Below are positions 17,757 to 24,910 of a stretch of 56,677 bases of DNA, in pieces. Source of the stretch: Cloacibacterium sp964530915 (GTDB lineage: Bacteria > Bacteroidota > Bacteroidia > Flavobacteriales > Weeksellaceae); the NCBI GenBank assembly GCA_964530915.1, contig CAZHCK010000005.1, positions 1 to 56,677 on the forward strand. The letters run 5' to 3'. Every line of letters begins with the position of its first letter. Positions within the stretch are counted from its first letter, which is position 1. The position numbers and the translations under genes are program-made. The notes below the pieces were generated by a model. That model saw only the letters and a program-made list of their open reading frames with translations. It ran no database searches and was not told where the DNA came from.

Positions 17757-17780
17757 TAATTCACAATCTAAAATGATAAA
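17735..17780 (+). repeat. Left transposon end with two TnsB-site-like repeats
   Basis: The end starts TGTTAATTC. The motif AAAATGATAA occurs at 17750-17759 and again at 17770-17779, exactly 20 bases apart, as expected for adjacent transposase binding sites. The outermost 25 bases pair imperfectly (17 matches) with the inverted right end. Confidence 0.78.
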
Positions 17781-17866
17781 ATAATAATTGAACTCTTTAA
17801 TAGATTTAATCTTTATGTTTAATTTTATACTTTAAAATTTAATAGAATATATTTTTAATTACTTAG

Positions 17867-19258
17867 ATGAATAAGAAAAAAAAAATCGATAGGATTGCAG
17901 AGTTGTTTAGTAGATTTCGAGCAGAGATAGAAATTCTTAATAGTTTAAATCTATATGATATAAATATACATGCAGAAAACGTAATAATACCAATTTTAAA
18001 TAAAATTTATGGTCTTAATTTTATTAATGCAAATTTTTTTGAGAAGAACGCTTCAGCAATAGATCTAATTGATGTTGAAAATCGCATAGTCATTCAAGTC
18101 ACTTCTACAGCAACAGGTGAAAAAATAAAACATACAATAGAACAATATATAAAATCTGAAAAGTATAAAGAGTTTGATACATTATATATATATATAATTA
18201 CAGCTAAACAAAATAAATATTCTGATGAAAGTTTTAATAAGATTATAGGAGATTTATTTAGCTTTTCTTCATCAGAAAATATTCTTGATTATAGTAATTT
18301 AATTAAAGAAGTTAATTCTTGGATTGCATTGCCAAAAATTCAAGAGTTTTTGAATCTTTTAGAAACGGAATTTTCGGAAGAAAAAATTGAGCAAAGAAAA
18401 TTTTATGTTGAAAATAAGGATATTTTAGTATCGGAAATATTACATCCTAATATTTTACAAATTTTTTTACCAAATAAAATCTATATTGGTAAACTTGGAA
18501 TTGATAGAGATGAGATAATATCAAGGTCATGGGAAACAGAATGGAAATTAAAAAAGAAATGTTCGGAATTAGCTCTGGTAAAAAGAACAATGGATTTTTT
18601 GAAAATACCTATTGTTAATGATTGGTTTGTATTTGAGAATAGTTTGATTTCATTTAAACCTTTAGATGACAGAACTGAACCGCTCAATAAACTTTTAGAG
18701 CCTGGTACTATTGAAAGTTTCAATGTAGACGATTTTTACCATAATAGTTTTAAGTATGAAAATGCTATTTTAAACTTGATAGATAGGTGTATACAAGAAC
18801 TTCTTTTCTTTAAGGATATACAATGGGTTGCAAAAGAAAAATTTTTCAGGTTTAAACCTCCAAAAGCATTAGGTGAAAGAAAAATCACTTGGAAAAATAA
18901 GAAGACAGCGACTCGTACGGTAGTAAAAGAAAATTGGAATAATGAGAGAAATCAAATAATCAATTTTCAACAATTATCTTTTAAAACACAGTCTTTTAGG
19001 TCTGATGAAGGGTGGTATATTGCAATTACACCAAGTTGGAGCTATACTTATAATGGATATATTTCTCATAAACAAGAAAGCTCCCTTATTACCTCAAAAA
19101 AAAAGCTAGAAACTAACAACGCTGTTTATCAGCATTTTATGTTTATTGCATATTGTTTTAATAATAAGCTTTCAGAAGAGGAAAAAGATTATTCTTTAAT
19201 TAAATTCTCAAATCCTTATAACTTAACACTAAATTATAAATTAGAGTATGGAAATTAA
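17867..19258 (+). CDS. SMEK-domain/APAZ fusion, effector partner of a short Argonaute
   Basis: 463 residues. Residues 1-~170 match the SMEK-domain family (RFRAEIEILNSLNLYDINIHAEN ... NASAIDLIDVENRIVIQVTSTATG), a nuclease-like fold: the ID...IQVTS block corresponds to the D...(E/Q)xK strand of PD-(D/E)xK nucleases, but Thr stands where Lys is usual. Residues ~185-463 look like an APAZ region (RFKPPKALGERKITW, and DEGWYIAITPSWSYTYNG near 385), which in short-pAgo systems holds the Argonaute and guide. It overlaps the Argonaute gene by 11 bases. By analogy with SPARTA, SPARSA and SPARDA, guide-directed recognition of invader nucleic acid should activate the N-terminal effector and kill or arrest the cell. 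The SMEK call is firm; APAZ is by pattern and context. Confidence 0.82.
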   Translation: MNKKKKIDRIAELFSRFRAEIEILNSLNLYDINIHAENVIIPILNKIYGLNFINANFFEKNASAIDLIDVENRIVIQVTSTATGEKIKHTIEQYIKSEKYKEFDTLYIYIITAKQNKYSDESFNKIIGDLFSFSSSENILDYSNLIKEVNSWIALPKIQEFLNLLETEFSEEKIEQRKFYVENKDILVSEILHPNILQIFLPNKIYIGKLGIDRDEIISRSWETEWKLKKKCSELALVKRTMDFLKIPIVNDWFVFENSLISFKPLDDRTEPLNKLLEPGTIESFNVDDFYHNSFKYENAILNLIDRCIQELLFFKDIQWVAKEKFFRFKPPKALGERKITWKNKKTATRTVVKENWNNERNQIINFQQLSFKTQSFRSDEGWYIAITPSWSYTYNGYISHKQESSLITSKKKLETNNAVYQHFMFIAYCFNNKLSEEEKDYSLIKFSNPYNLTLNYKLEYGN

Positions 19259-20663
19259 GCTTCTAAAAGAACCAATATTACAATTTAATAGAGGAGAACA
19301 TATATGCCCAAGAGCAGGTATTTATAATTATGATGTTTCTGATATTAATAATGTTCGACCAGAATCGATTGCGGTAGGATTTGTAGGATTGAGTGATAGT
19401 ATAGGAAAAGTTTTAAATTGGATTAAACAATGTAAAACTCATATTAAAGGGAAAAAAAGTAACCTAACAAATTTATTTACAAACTTTCCAGGTTTCAATA
19501 AGAATTTGGCATTCAAGAGCGAAATTGTTTATGACGAGTCTTATATTCGTAAAATCAACAATTCCGTTTTTGAAGATTTAAAGAAAAGCGCAAATGATGT
19601 TGACGATTTGATTATAAAAAGTATTGATCTTTACTTATCGGAAATAAAGTTTTTGGCAAAAAACAAGAAGCCAGATGTAATATTATGTGTTTTAGACGAA
19701 TCCTTTACAAAAATGGTTTTTGGTACTACAACGACTGATTTTATTGATGATAGCCTGTTGGAAGATGATTCATCAATAGAAATAGAAATCAATTTTAGGA
19801 GATTGTTAAAGGCAAGAGCAATGGAATATAACATACCTATACAGATTGTTAGAGATAGAATTGCAACGCCAAATTCTGAAATGCAAGATGAAGCTACTAT
19901 AGCATGGAATTTTTTTACTGCATTATATTATAAGGCTGCAGGTACTCCCTGGCTATTAAAAAAAGATACTAGTAATATAACTTGTTTTGCAGGTATTAGT
20001 TTTTATAAAAGTAGAGATAAAAAAACTACTCAAACTAGTGTTACACAAATATTTAATGAAAACGGAAATGGTGTTATACTTAGAGGTACACCTGTACAGG
20101 AGAGTAAAAAAGATAAGCAACCACATTTAACAGAGCAACAGGCTTATGATTTATTATTTAATTCGTTAAAAGAATACTATGAAGCAATAAAAATTTTCCC
20201 GCAAAGGTTGGTCATTCATAAAAGCTCTAATTATTCCGAAGAAGAAATTGCTGGATTCAAACGTGTTGCAAAAAAAATGAATATTAATTCTATGGATTTA
20301 GTGACAATTATGCCCACAAATTTTAGATTATATAGAGAAGGCGACTACCCGCCATTCCGAGGAACTTTACTGAGTTTGGATAAGCAACGACATTTTTTAT
20401 ATACGAGAGGATTCGTAGATTATTATAATACATATCCTGGTCGTTACATTCCTACTCCAATAGAAGTTAGATTATTTTCTTACGATGAGTCTCCAGAAAA
20501 AATATGTGAGGAAATTCTTTATCTTACAAAAATGAATTGGAATAATACACAATTTGACCGTAAGTTTCCAATAACAATAGACTGTAGTAGGAATGTAGGA
20601 GAAATTTTAAAATACCTAGATGAGAACCAAGAACCACAAATAAAATATAGTTTTTATATGTAA
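19248..20663 (+). CDS. Short prokaryotic Argonaute (MID-PIWI), catalytically inactive
   Basis: 471 residues, the length of short pAgos that consist only of MID and PIWI domains. The start EPILQFNRGEHICPRAGIYNYDV is typical of the group. The MID-like block is around residues 120-235 (PDVILCVLDESF, IPIQIVRDRIATP). In PIWI, the usual first catalytic Asp is replaced in CFAGISFYK (Ser at about 251), and the third motif reads LVIHKSSNYS (about 321-330) with Ser instead of Asp, so slicing is not expected. It should bind a guide and act as sensor for the SMEK-APAZ partner encoded immediately upstream with an 11-base overlap. Confidence 0.88.
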   Translation: MEIKLLKEPILQFNRGEHICPRAGIYNYDVSDINNVRPESIAVGFVGLSDSIGKVLNWIKQCKTHIKGKKSNLTNLFTNFPGFNKNLAFKSEIVYDESYIRKINNSVFEDLKKSANDVDDLIIKSIDLYLSEIKFLAKNKKPDVILCVLDESFTKMVFGTTTTDFIDDSLLEDDSSIEIEINFRRLLKARAMEYNIPIQIVRDRIATPNSEMQDEATIAWNFFTALYYKAAGTPWLLKKDTSNITCFAGISFYKSRDKKTTQTSVTQIFNENGNGVILRGTPVQESKKDKQPHLTEQQAYDLLFNSLKEYYEAIKIFPQRLVIHKSSNYSEEEIAGFKRVAKKMNINSMDLVTIMPTNFRLYREGDYPPFRGTLLSLDKQRHFLYTRGFVDYYNTYPGRYIPTPIEVRLFSYDESPEKICEEILYLTKMNWNNTQFDRKFPITIDCSRNVGEILKYLDENQEPQIKYSFYM

Positions 20664-20953
20664 TTAATATTTGTTTTTTTCAATTCTATAAAAAGTAGTT
20701 TTACTTATTCCCGACTGCTTACAAGCTTTATTAATTGGAACACTCTTATTATCATAACAATGCTATATTGGTGCTTTTCTAAAGATAAAGCAGTCGCTTC
20801 CCTTTGGTCTCTCTAATAGTTTTTTTCTTTTCCAAGCACCTTTCTAATCCAACTTTTGTTCTTGCACTAATTAAATTTCTTTCAAACTCCGCAACAGCAC
20901 CAAAAATTTGGATAATAAATTTTCTATTCGCGGATGTGGTATCAAAATCATAA
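20664..20953 (-). pseudogene. Serine recombinase (resolvase/invertase), decayed C-terminal remnant
   Basis: Read on the minus strand, fragments in different frames match the resolvase family. One gives DFDTTSANRKFIIQIFGAV followed by AEFERNLISARTKVGLE, the end of the catalytic domain and helix E. A second frame gives ERPKG, where intact proteins have GRPKG. A third gives NKACKQSGISKTTFYRIEK, the C-terminal helix-turn-helix. At least two frameshifts and the loss of the N-terminal catalytic Ser domain show that it is dead. It points to an earlier mobile element or resolvase step in the history of the cargo. Confidence 0.85.
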
Positions 20954-21112
20954 ATTTTATTTTAAAAAAGGTTTATTTACAAAACTATTAAATAAAACGA
21001 AATGAAATTTTATATTCTTTGTACTGTTTTAAAAACGAGTATTTTATTAAACTATATTCTAATTTCAAAAAATCTCTTCTGCCAAATAATTCCCATTATT
21101 TTTTAAGTTTGT

Positions 21113-21421
21113 TTAAGCGTATTCAAATTTATCCAAAGAAATATTTAAAGATTTCCATTCTTTTTCTGCTTTACGCAAGCTATAAGTAGATTGTAGGTTA
21201 ACCCACAAAATTGCAGTCCCACCAAATACTTTGGATATACGAATTGCTATTTGCGGAGTAATTGCACTCTTTCCATTGATAATTTTAGAAAGATTTGAAC
21301 GACTAATTCCAAGCAAAGACGCTGTTCCTGTAATCGTTAAATTATTTGGTTCAATGATATCATAAAAAAGAATTTCTCCTGCGTGGGTATTGTGCTCTAT
21401 TGCACGAACAATAGGTTTCAT
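21113..21421 (-). CDS. higA: HigA-type antitoxin / Xre-family regulator, orphan
   Basis: 102 residues with the HigA/VapI pattern: AGEILFYDIIEPNNLTITGTA, a helix-turn-helix SLLGISRSNLSKIINGKSAITPQIAIRISKVFG (residues ~37-68), then AILWVNLQSTYSL. HigA proteins neutralise a RelE-like ribosome-dependent mRNA interferase encoded just upstream. Here the ~200 bases upstream (21422-21618) show no HigB-like frame, so the toxin seems lost or never captured. It could still act as a repressor. A perfect palindrome lies 70 bases upstream. Confidence 0.85.
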   Translation of the reverse strand: MKPIVRAIEHNTHAGEILFYDIIEPNNLTITGTASLLGISRSNLSKIINGKSAITPQIAIRISKVFGGTAILWVNLQSTYSLRKAEKEWKSLNISLDKFEYA

Positions 21422-21490
21422 ATAATTTATTTTTTAGTGAGTACTTTGATTAGTTCAAAACAGCTCATAAGCAATAGCAATCATTAAGTT

Positions 21491-21509
21491 TGATAAAAGA
21501 CTTTTATCA
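21491..21509. promoter_or_regulatory. Palindromic operator candidate upstream of higA-like gene
   Basis: TGATAAAAG-A-CTTTTATCA is a perfect 9-bp inverted repeat around one base. Its place upstream of an Xre-family gene makes an autoregulatory operator plausible; no promoter box was fixed around it. Confidence 0.45.
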
Positions 21510-21579
21510 ACGTCAAATAAACTCGTGCTTAAAAAATGAACTGTTTTTTCTAATTTTATTGCTATGCAATACTAAAAAT

Positions 21580-21614
21580 ATTTATCCATTGCGACTTAAT
21601 TACAATGGATAAAT
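21580..21614 (-). terminator. Hairpin after the 412-residue unknown gene
   Basis: A perfect 12-bp inverted repeat (ATTTATCCATTG at 21580-21591, CAATGGATAAAT at 21603-21614) lies 5 bases past the stop codon of the minus-strand gene and is followed on that strand by ATTTTTAG. It fits a terminator with a short U-tract. Confidence 0.6.
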
Positions 21615-21618
21615 ACAA

Positions 21619-22857
21619 TTAATGACCATATAGTAATATGTCAGATATTATATACCTTAATTTATCTTTCAAATCATATTCAATTTCTAATTCCTCAGCC
21701 TTCTCACACATTTTTATAAGTTTTGCGAAACTAGAAATCTCATTGTCTATTTTACGATTAAAAATATCCGACAGTTTCTTTATGTTTTTTAAGACACTTC
21801 TTGGACTATTAATTTTAGATAAAATTTTTACCCTTAACTCATCTGGAGTTTTAATTGATTTAATAGAATTTAATTCATTTATAAACTCATCACTAGTATT
21901 TAGAACATCGTCTAAATTAACAAAAATAGGGAAAACATTATCAGGCTTTGTGGTATGAGGTATTATTTCTTTATTTTTTTCAAATTCAGATTTTCTTCTG
22001 TAAATAAAAAAACCTTTATCTGTCCTTCCTACACTAAGAATATTAGAGAAACTTAAAGATCCTTGCCCTAAATCATTTGTAGAAATCTTAATAGCTGTTG
22101 ATACACTTCCAAAAGAACCTGCATCTTTCAAAAATTTTTCAGAAACTATTAAATCAAGTTTAGATTCATTTAAAGCTGCACTTCTAATAACATACTCCAC
22201 TCCCTTTTTATTTTTCATATTTTGATGTAGAACAAGCATACTAATTACAAAAGTAAAATCTACTCCATACTCAAAATACTTATTTATAGATGTAATCCCT
22301 CTTAAATAGACTTTATCTTTATACTCTACAAGTCTATAGCTTTTAGGCTTAATTCTAGGATTTGACTTAGCTTTCTCTTTAAAATATTGTATATTATATT
22401 GTGCTAACCCAGCCTCCTTAATCTTAAAGAGATTATTTGCATACTTAGTCATCTCATAGCTATCTAAAAAAGTGTTTTTCGAATCATAAATAGCTATAGT
22501 CTGCAAATTATTTTTGACTTCATCAATTTGGATATATTCCTCAAAGTTGAAAATTATATTCTTTGTTATTTCTCCATCAATAATTTCCTCTTTTTCAAAT
22601 ACATCTATATCCTTTACTTGAGCATAAATAAAGAATCGCTTATAATAGTCATTGTAATATCTAATCCTATTGAAAATAGTATCTATGAAGTCAATACATA
22701 TTATTTCATCCTTAATCTCATCAATTTTAAATGCTTCATAAATTTCATCTCTGTACTCATGAGAATCAATTAATTCACATAACCTACTTACTCTAAGCTT
22801 ACCCGTACTTTGTTCAGGGTTTAGCAAAACTGTTTTTTGAAAAAAATCTTCTTTCAT
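21619..22857 (-). CDS. Unknown 412-residue cargo protein
   Basis: I do not recognise this protein. It has no signal peptide or obvious membrane segment and is rich in Lys, Glu, Ile and Asn. A central stretch (YLRGITSINKYFEYGVDFTFVISMLVLHQN, residues ~190-220) is the most hydrophobic, and the C-terminal third is predicted by eye to be helical with acidic/basic alternation. It stands 4 bases after a conserved-looking 58-residue gene, so the two form an operon. Its place among defence genes in a transposon suggests an antiphage or regulatory role, but nothing in the sequence shows the activity. Confidence 0.7.
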   Translation of the reverse strand: MKEDFFQKTVLLNPEQSTGKLRVSRLCELIDSHEYRDEIYEAFKIDEIKDEIICIDFIDTIFNRIRYYNDYYKRFFIYAQVKDIDVFEKEEIIDGEITKNIIFNFEEYIQIDEVKNNLQTIAIYDSKNTFLDSYEMTKYANNLFKIKEAGLAQYNIQYFKEKAKSNPRIKPKSYRLVEYKDKVYLRGITSINKYFEYGVDFTFVISMLVLHQNMKNKKGVEYVIRSAALNESKLDLIVSEKFLKDAGSFGSVSTAIKISTNDLGQGSLSFSNILSVGRTDKGFFIYRRKSEFEKNKEIIPHTTKPDNVFPIFVNLDDVLNTSDEFINELNSIKSIKTPDELRVKILSKINSPRSVLKNIKKLSDIFNRKIDNEISSFAKLIKMCEKAEELEIEYDLKDKLRYIISDILLYGH

Positions 22858-22861
22858 AAAT

Positions 22862-23038
22862 TTAATTGTTTTCTTTTCTTACTCCCTTAAATGGCTTCGG
22901 ACTTGAAGTTTTTACATTAATAAACCTTCCAGTATTAACATCTCTTTTTACCCATAGTCCAGTTTTGGGGTTTTGTACTTGTGAACGGTGCCTTACCGCT
23001 CCTTTTCGACTTCCGTCTTTAGGTGCATTTGTTGCCAT
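22862..23038 (-). CDS. Small basic protein (58 residues), operon with the 412-residue gene
   Basis: The product starts MATNAPKDGSRKGAVRHRSQ, continues through NPKTGLWVKRDVNTGRF and ends PFKGVRKENN. It is strongly basic and Gly/Asn-rich, and the pattern (RKGAVxxRSQ, NPKTG, KRD, TGRF, FKGVRKE) looks like a real small conserved family that I have seen as an uncharacterised protein in many genomes. It ends 4 bases before the next gene's start. A nucleic-acid-binding or structural role is a guess from charge only. Confidence 0.72.
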   Translation of the reverse strand: MATNAPKDGSRKGAVRHRSQVQNPKTGLWVKRDVNTGRFINVKTSSPKPFKGVRKENN

Positions 23039-23116
23039 AAATTAAAAATTAATTGTTTGTAATTATTATAAATCAGCAACTTAAAAAGAAAAACAATCTG
23101 TTTTTTATGAAAAATC

Positions 23117-23147
23117 TTGGAAAAAAGTATAATTATTTTTACCTTTG
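23117..23147 (+). promoter_or_regulatory. Bacteroidota promoter (TTG-N20-TACCTTTG) for a candidate sRNA
   Basis: TTG at 23117-23119 and TACCTTTG at 23140-23147 are 20 bases apart, matching the Bacteroidota consensus well. No plus-strand coding frame follows; a terminator appears about 50 bases on. Confidence 0.6.
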
Positions 23148-23152
23148 AGGTC

Positions 23153-23225
23153 TGAAATCAAGAAGATAAAAAATAATTTTTCTTCAATACAAGCCTAATC
23201 ATAAGATTCAGGCTTTTCTTTTTTT
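23153..23225 (+). ncRNA. Candidate small RNA between cargo genes
   Basis: A short transcript of about 73 nt is predicted from a good promoter to a strong terminator. The first half can fold through GAAGA...TCTTC with an A/T-rich inner stem. The second half is a stem AAGCCTAATC/GATT-C-AGGCTT (23191-23200 and 23206-23215) with loop ATAA, followed by TTCTTTTTTT. The terminator faces the end of the convergent PIN-like gene but works only in the plus direction, because no T-run follows it on the minus strand. Start and function are inferred. Confidence 0.5.
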
Positions 23226-23231
23226 GTTACT

Positions 23232-23660
23232 TTAGTTTGTCATTATATTATTCATTATATATTCTAAATAATTTATCTGTTCTGAGTTTGCATTTATATT
23301 TTTTAAAGCTTCAGAAGGTTTACAAACCACAACGCCATTCTCTAAAGCAAATTTTCTAACATGCTCACACCTTGAAATTAAAGGTAAATTAAATTTTTTC
23401 GCACAATATACAGATGAAATGTCAGTCATTGTGATTGTTGGATTTTCTTTATATGTATTATTATAAAATTTATAAAAATCATTTGATAAGTCAAAAATTG
23501 TTAAATCACCCCTTTCTTCCAATTCCTTTATAACAAGCTTTTCCGTCGGCTCCATAAAACGTTCGGTTAAATAGAGCTGAGTAATACCCAAAACACCTCC
23601 TTTAATAAGATGCAGTGAACGCATTGGCATTATAAGTTCTATATCATTTAGAATTATCAT
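23232..23660 (-). CDS. PIN-like protein, probable toxin of the Xre-ImmA pair
   Basis: 142 residues. The C-terminal half has the order of a PIN-domain fold: ITMTDISSVYCAKKFNLPLISRCEHVRKFALENGVVV, where the TD and the later LISRCEHVRKFA block correspond to the acidic site and the usual 'LLTGDKxLRxxA' motif (with the second Asp replaced by Cys/Glu nearby). PIN proteins are RNases and common toxins. The first residue pair (IILND) fits the leading Asp. It starts 4 bases inside the end of the upstream Xre/ImmA gene, a typical toxin-antitoxin-like coupling. Activity is uncertain given the changed acidic residue. Confidence 0.65.
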   Translation of the reverse strand: MIILNDIELIMPMRSLHLIKGGVLGITQLYLTERFMEPTEKLVIKELEERGDLTIFDLSNDFYKFYNNTYKENPTITMTDISSVYCAKKFNLPLISRCEHVRKFALENGVVVCKPSEALKNINANSEQINYLEYIMNNIMTN

Positions 23661-24724
23661 TTCAACTCAAATTCAGTATTAAAAGATTCTCTACTTAACG
23701 AGCTAATTGTCATTCCTGATAATTGGCTTGCCATACTTTTACTAAAGAGTTTCTCGTTCAATCCTTTTGCAAGTAAATAATTAAATCTACTCGCTCTTTC
23801 CGTTCCCTCGTAATGAATATCTTTATCTTTCCAGGAATCATAAATCTCCTTCCATTCTTGGTATTTCCCCCATTCAATCAAGTCTAAACTTAGCATTCTT
23901 ATTAGAATCGCAAATATAGAAATACCATATTGACTCTTTATTCTTTTAAGCTCTTCAAGGGTAACACTAGATTTATCACCTATATAATTCATAAGAGCAT
24001 CGTGAGGCAATAACATCGCACCCGCAAAATGATCACAAAAACGCTCAATTTTATCCCATTCTTCATTGTTTTCAAATCTCAAAAGAAGATGAGCTAACTC
24101 ATGAAGTAGTGTAAACCTCCTTCTTGGAACATCCGCATTCTTTATATTAATTACGATTATTGGTGTATTTTTTTCCCAACAAGAAAACCCTGCAAAACTC
24201 TCATCCTCGTTTACTTCAAAAATTTTAATTCCAAAATCTTCTAAAAAGCTAACTAAATTATAAATTGGAGTAGACTCAAATTTCCATTTTTTTCTCAAAA
24301 TTTTAGCAGCTTCTTCAACTTGCTTTTTATTCTTTACTATATCAAAATTTTTAAGCGGATTTTGAAATAATATATTAGCATTTACAAGCTTCTCAATTTT
24401 ACAATATGAACTATAGTCTTTATGTAATTCTCCTAAAATTTTACGCTCAAAGAAGTTTCTATCAAAACTAATTTTAAAACCCTCTCTAAACTCAATGTTT
24501 CTTAAAGTAAACTCTTCAGATCCATAAGTTGTTCCATCTAGTATTTCAGGAATACTAACGCCTAACGCTCCCGATAACTTAACTAACTGAGATGAACGAA
24601 TCTCTCTTTGTCCTTCTTCAAATTTTTGAATATATGACTTTGAAAAATCAGAACGGATAGCAAGATCTTCTTGTGATAATCCCTTTTTTATTCGCAGTTC
24701 TCTTATTCTCTCACCGATATTCAT
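23657..24724 (-). CDS. Xre HTH - ImmA/IrrE-family metallopeptidase fusion
   Basis: The product begins MNIGERIRELRIKKGLSQEDLA; I use the ATG at 24724, since the 15 residues of the longer frame do not fit the family. Residues 1-~65 are an Xre helix-turn-helix. Residues ~170-260 contain the zinc protease motif FTLLHELAHLLLRF and a following FCDHFAGAMLLP, where HExxH and the downstream acidic residue bind metal. Such COG2856-type fusions sense a signal and cleave or relieve a repressor, and are often paired with small toxin genes. Here the PIN-like gene follows with a 4-base overlap. Confidence 0.9.
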   Translation of the reverse strand: MNIGERIRELRIKKGLSQEDLAIRSDFSKSYIQKFEEGQREIRSSQLVKLSGALGVSIPEILDGTTYGSEEFTLRNIEFREGFKISFDRNFFERKILGELHKDYSSYCKIEKLVNANILFQNPLKNFDIVKNKKQVEEAAKILRKKWKFESTPIYNLVSFLEDFGIKIFEVNEDESFAGFSCWEKNTPIIVINIKNADVPRRRFTLLHELAHLLLRFENNEEWDKIERFCDHFAGAMLLPHDALMNYIGDKSSVTLEELKRIKSQYGISIFAILIRMLSLDLIEWGKYQEWKEIYDSWKDKDIHYEGTERASRFNYLLAKGLNEKLFSKSMASQLSGMTISSLSRESFNTEFELK

Positions 24725-24910
24725 ACTTAAATTTTTTACAAAGTTATAAAAACAACACACAATAAACAAATTTTTAAGTAAAAAAAATAAAATTTGTGTG
24801 TTAAAAATGGAAGTTTTATTTTTGAAAATTCAATCGCAATAGTATTTTAAAAATATTATCTAAATTTCAATCATCAAATTGATTAATTTTAAATGAAATA
24901 ATATTTCATC

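Noticed and set aside
21422..21618. A HigB toxin gene upstream of the HigA-like gene
   Set aside because: Reading this stretch on the minus strand gave no frame with RelE/HigB-like residues; it holds a terminator and a palindrome instead.
21619..22857. KwaB/DUF4868-type or other known defence assignment for the 412-residue protein
   Set aside because: Length and general character are compatible, but no motif I can name is present, so I leave it unassigned.
23192..23225. Terminator of the PIN-like gene
   Set aside because: On the minus strand the hairpin is not followed by a T-run; the T-run is on the plus strand, so it ends a plus-strand transcript.
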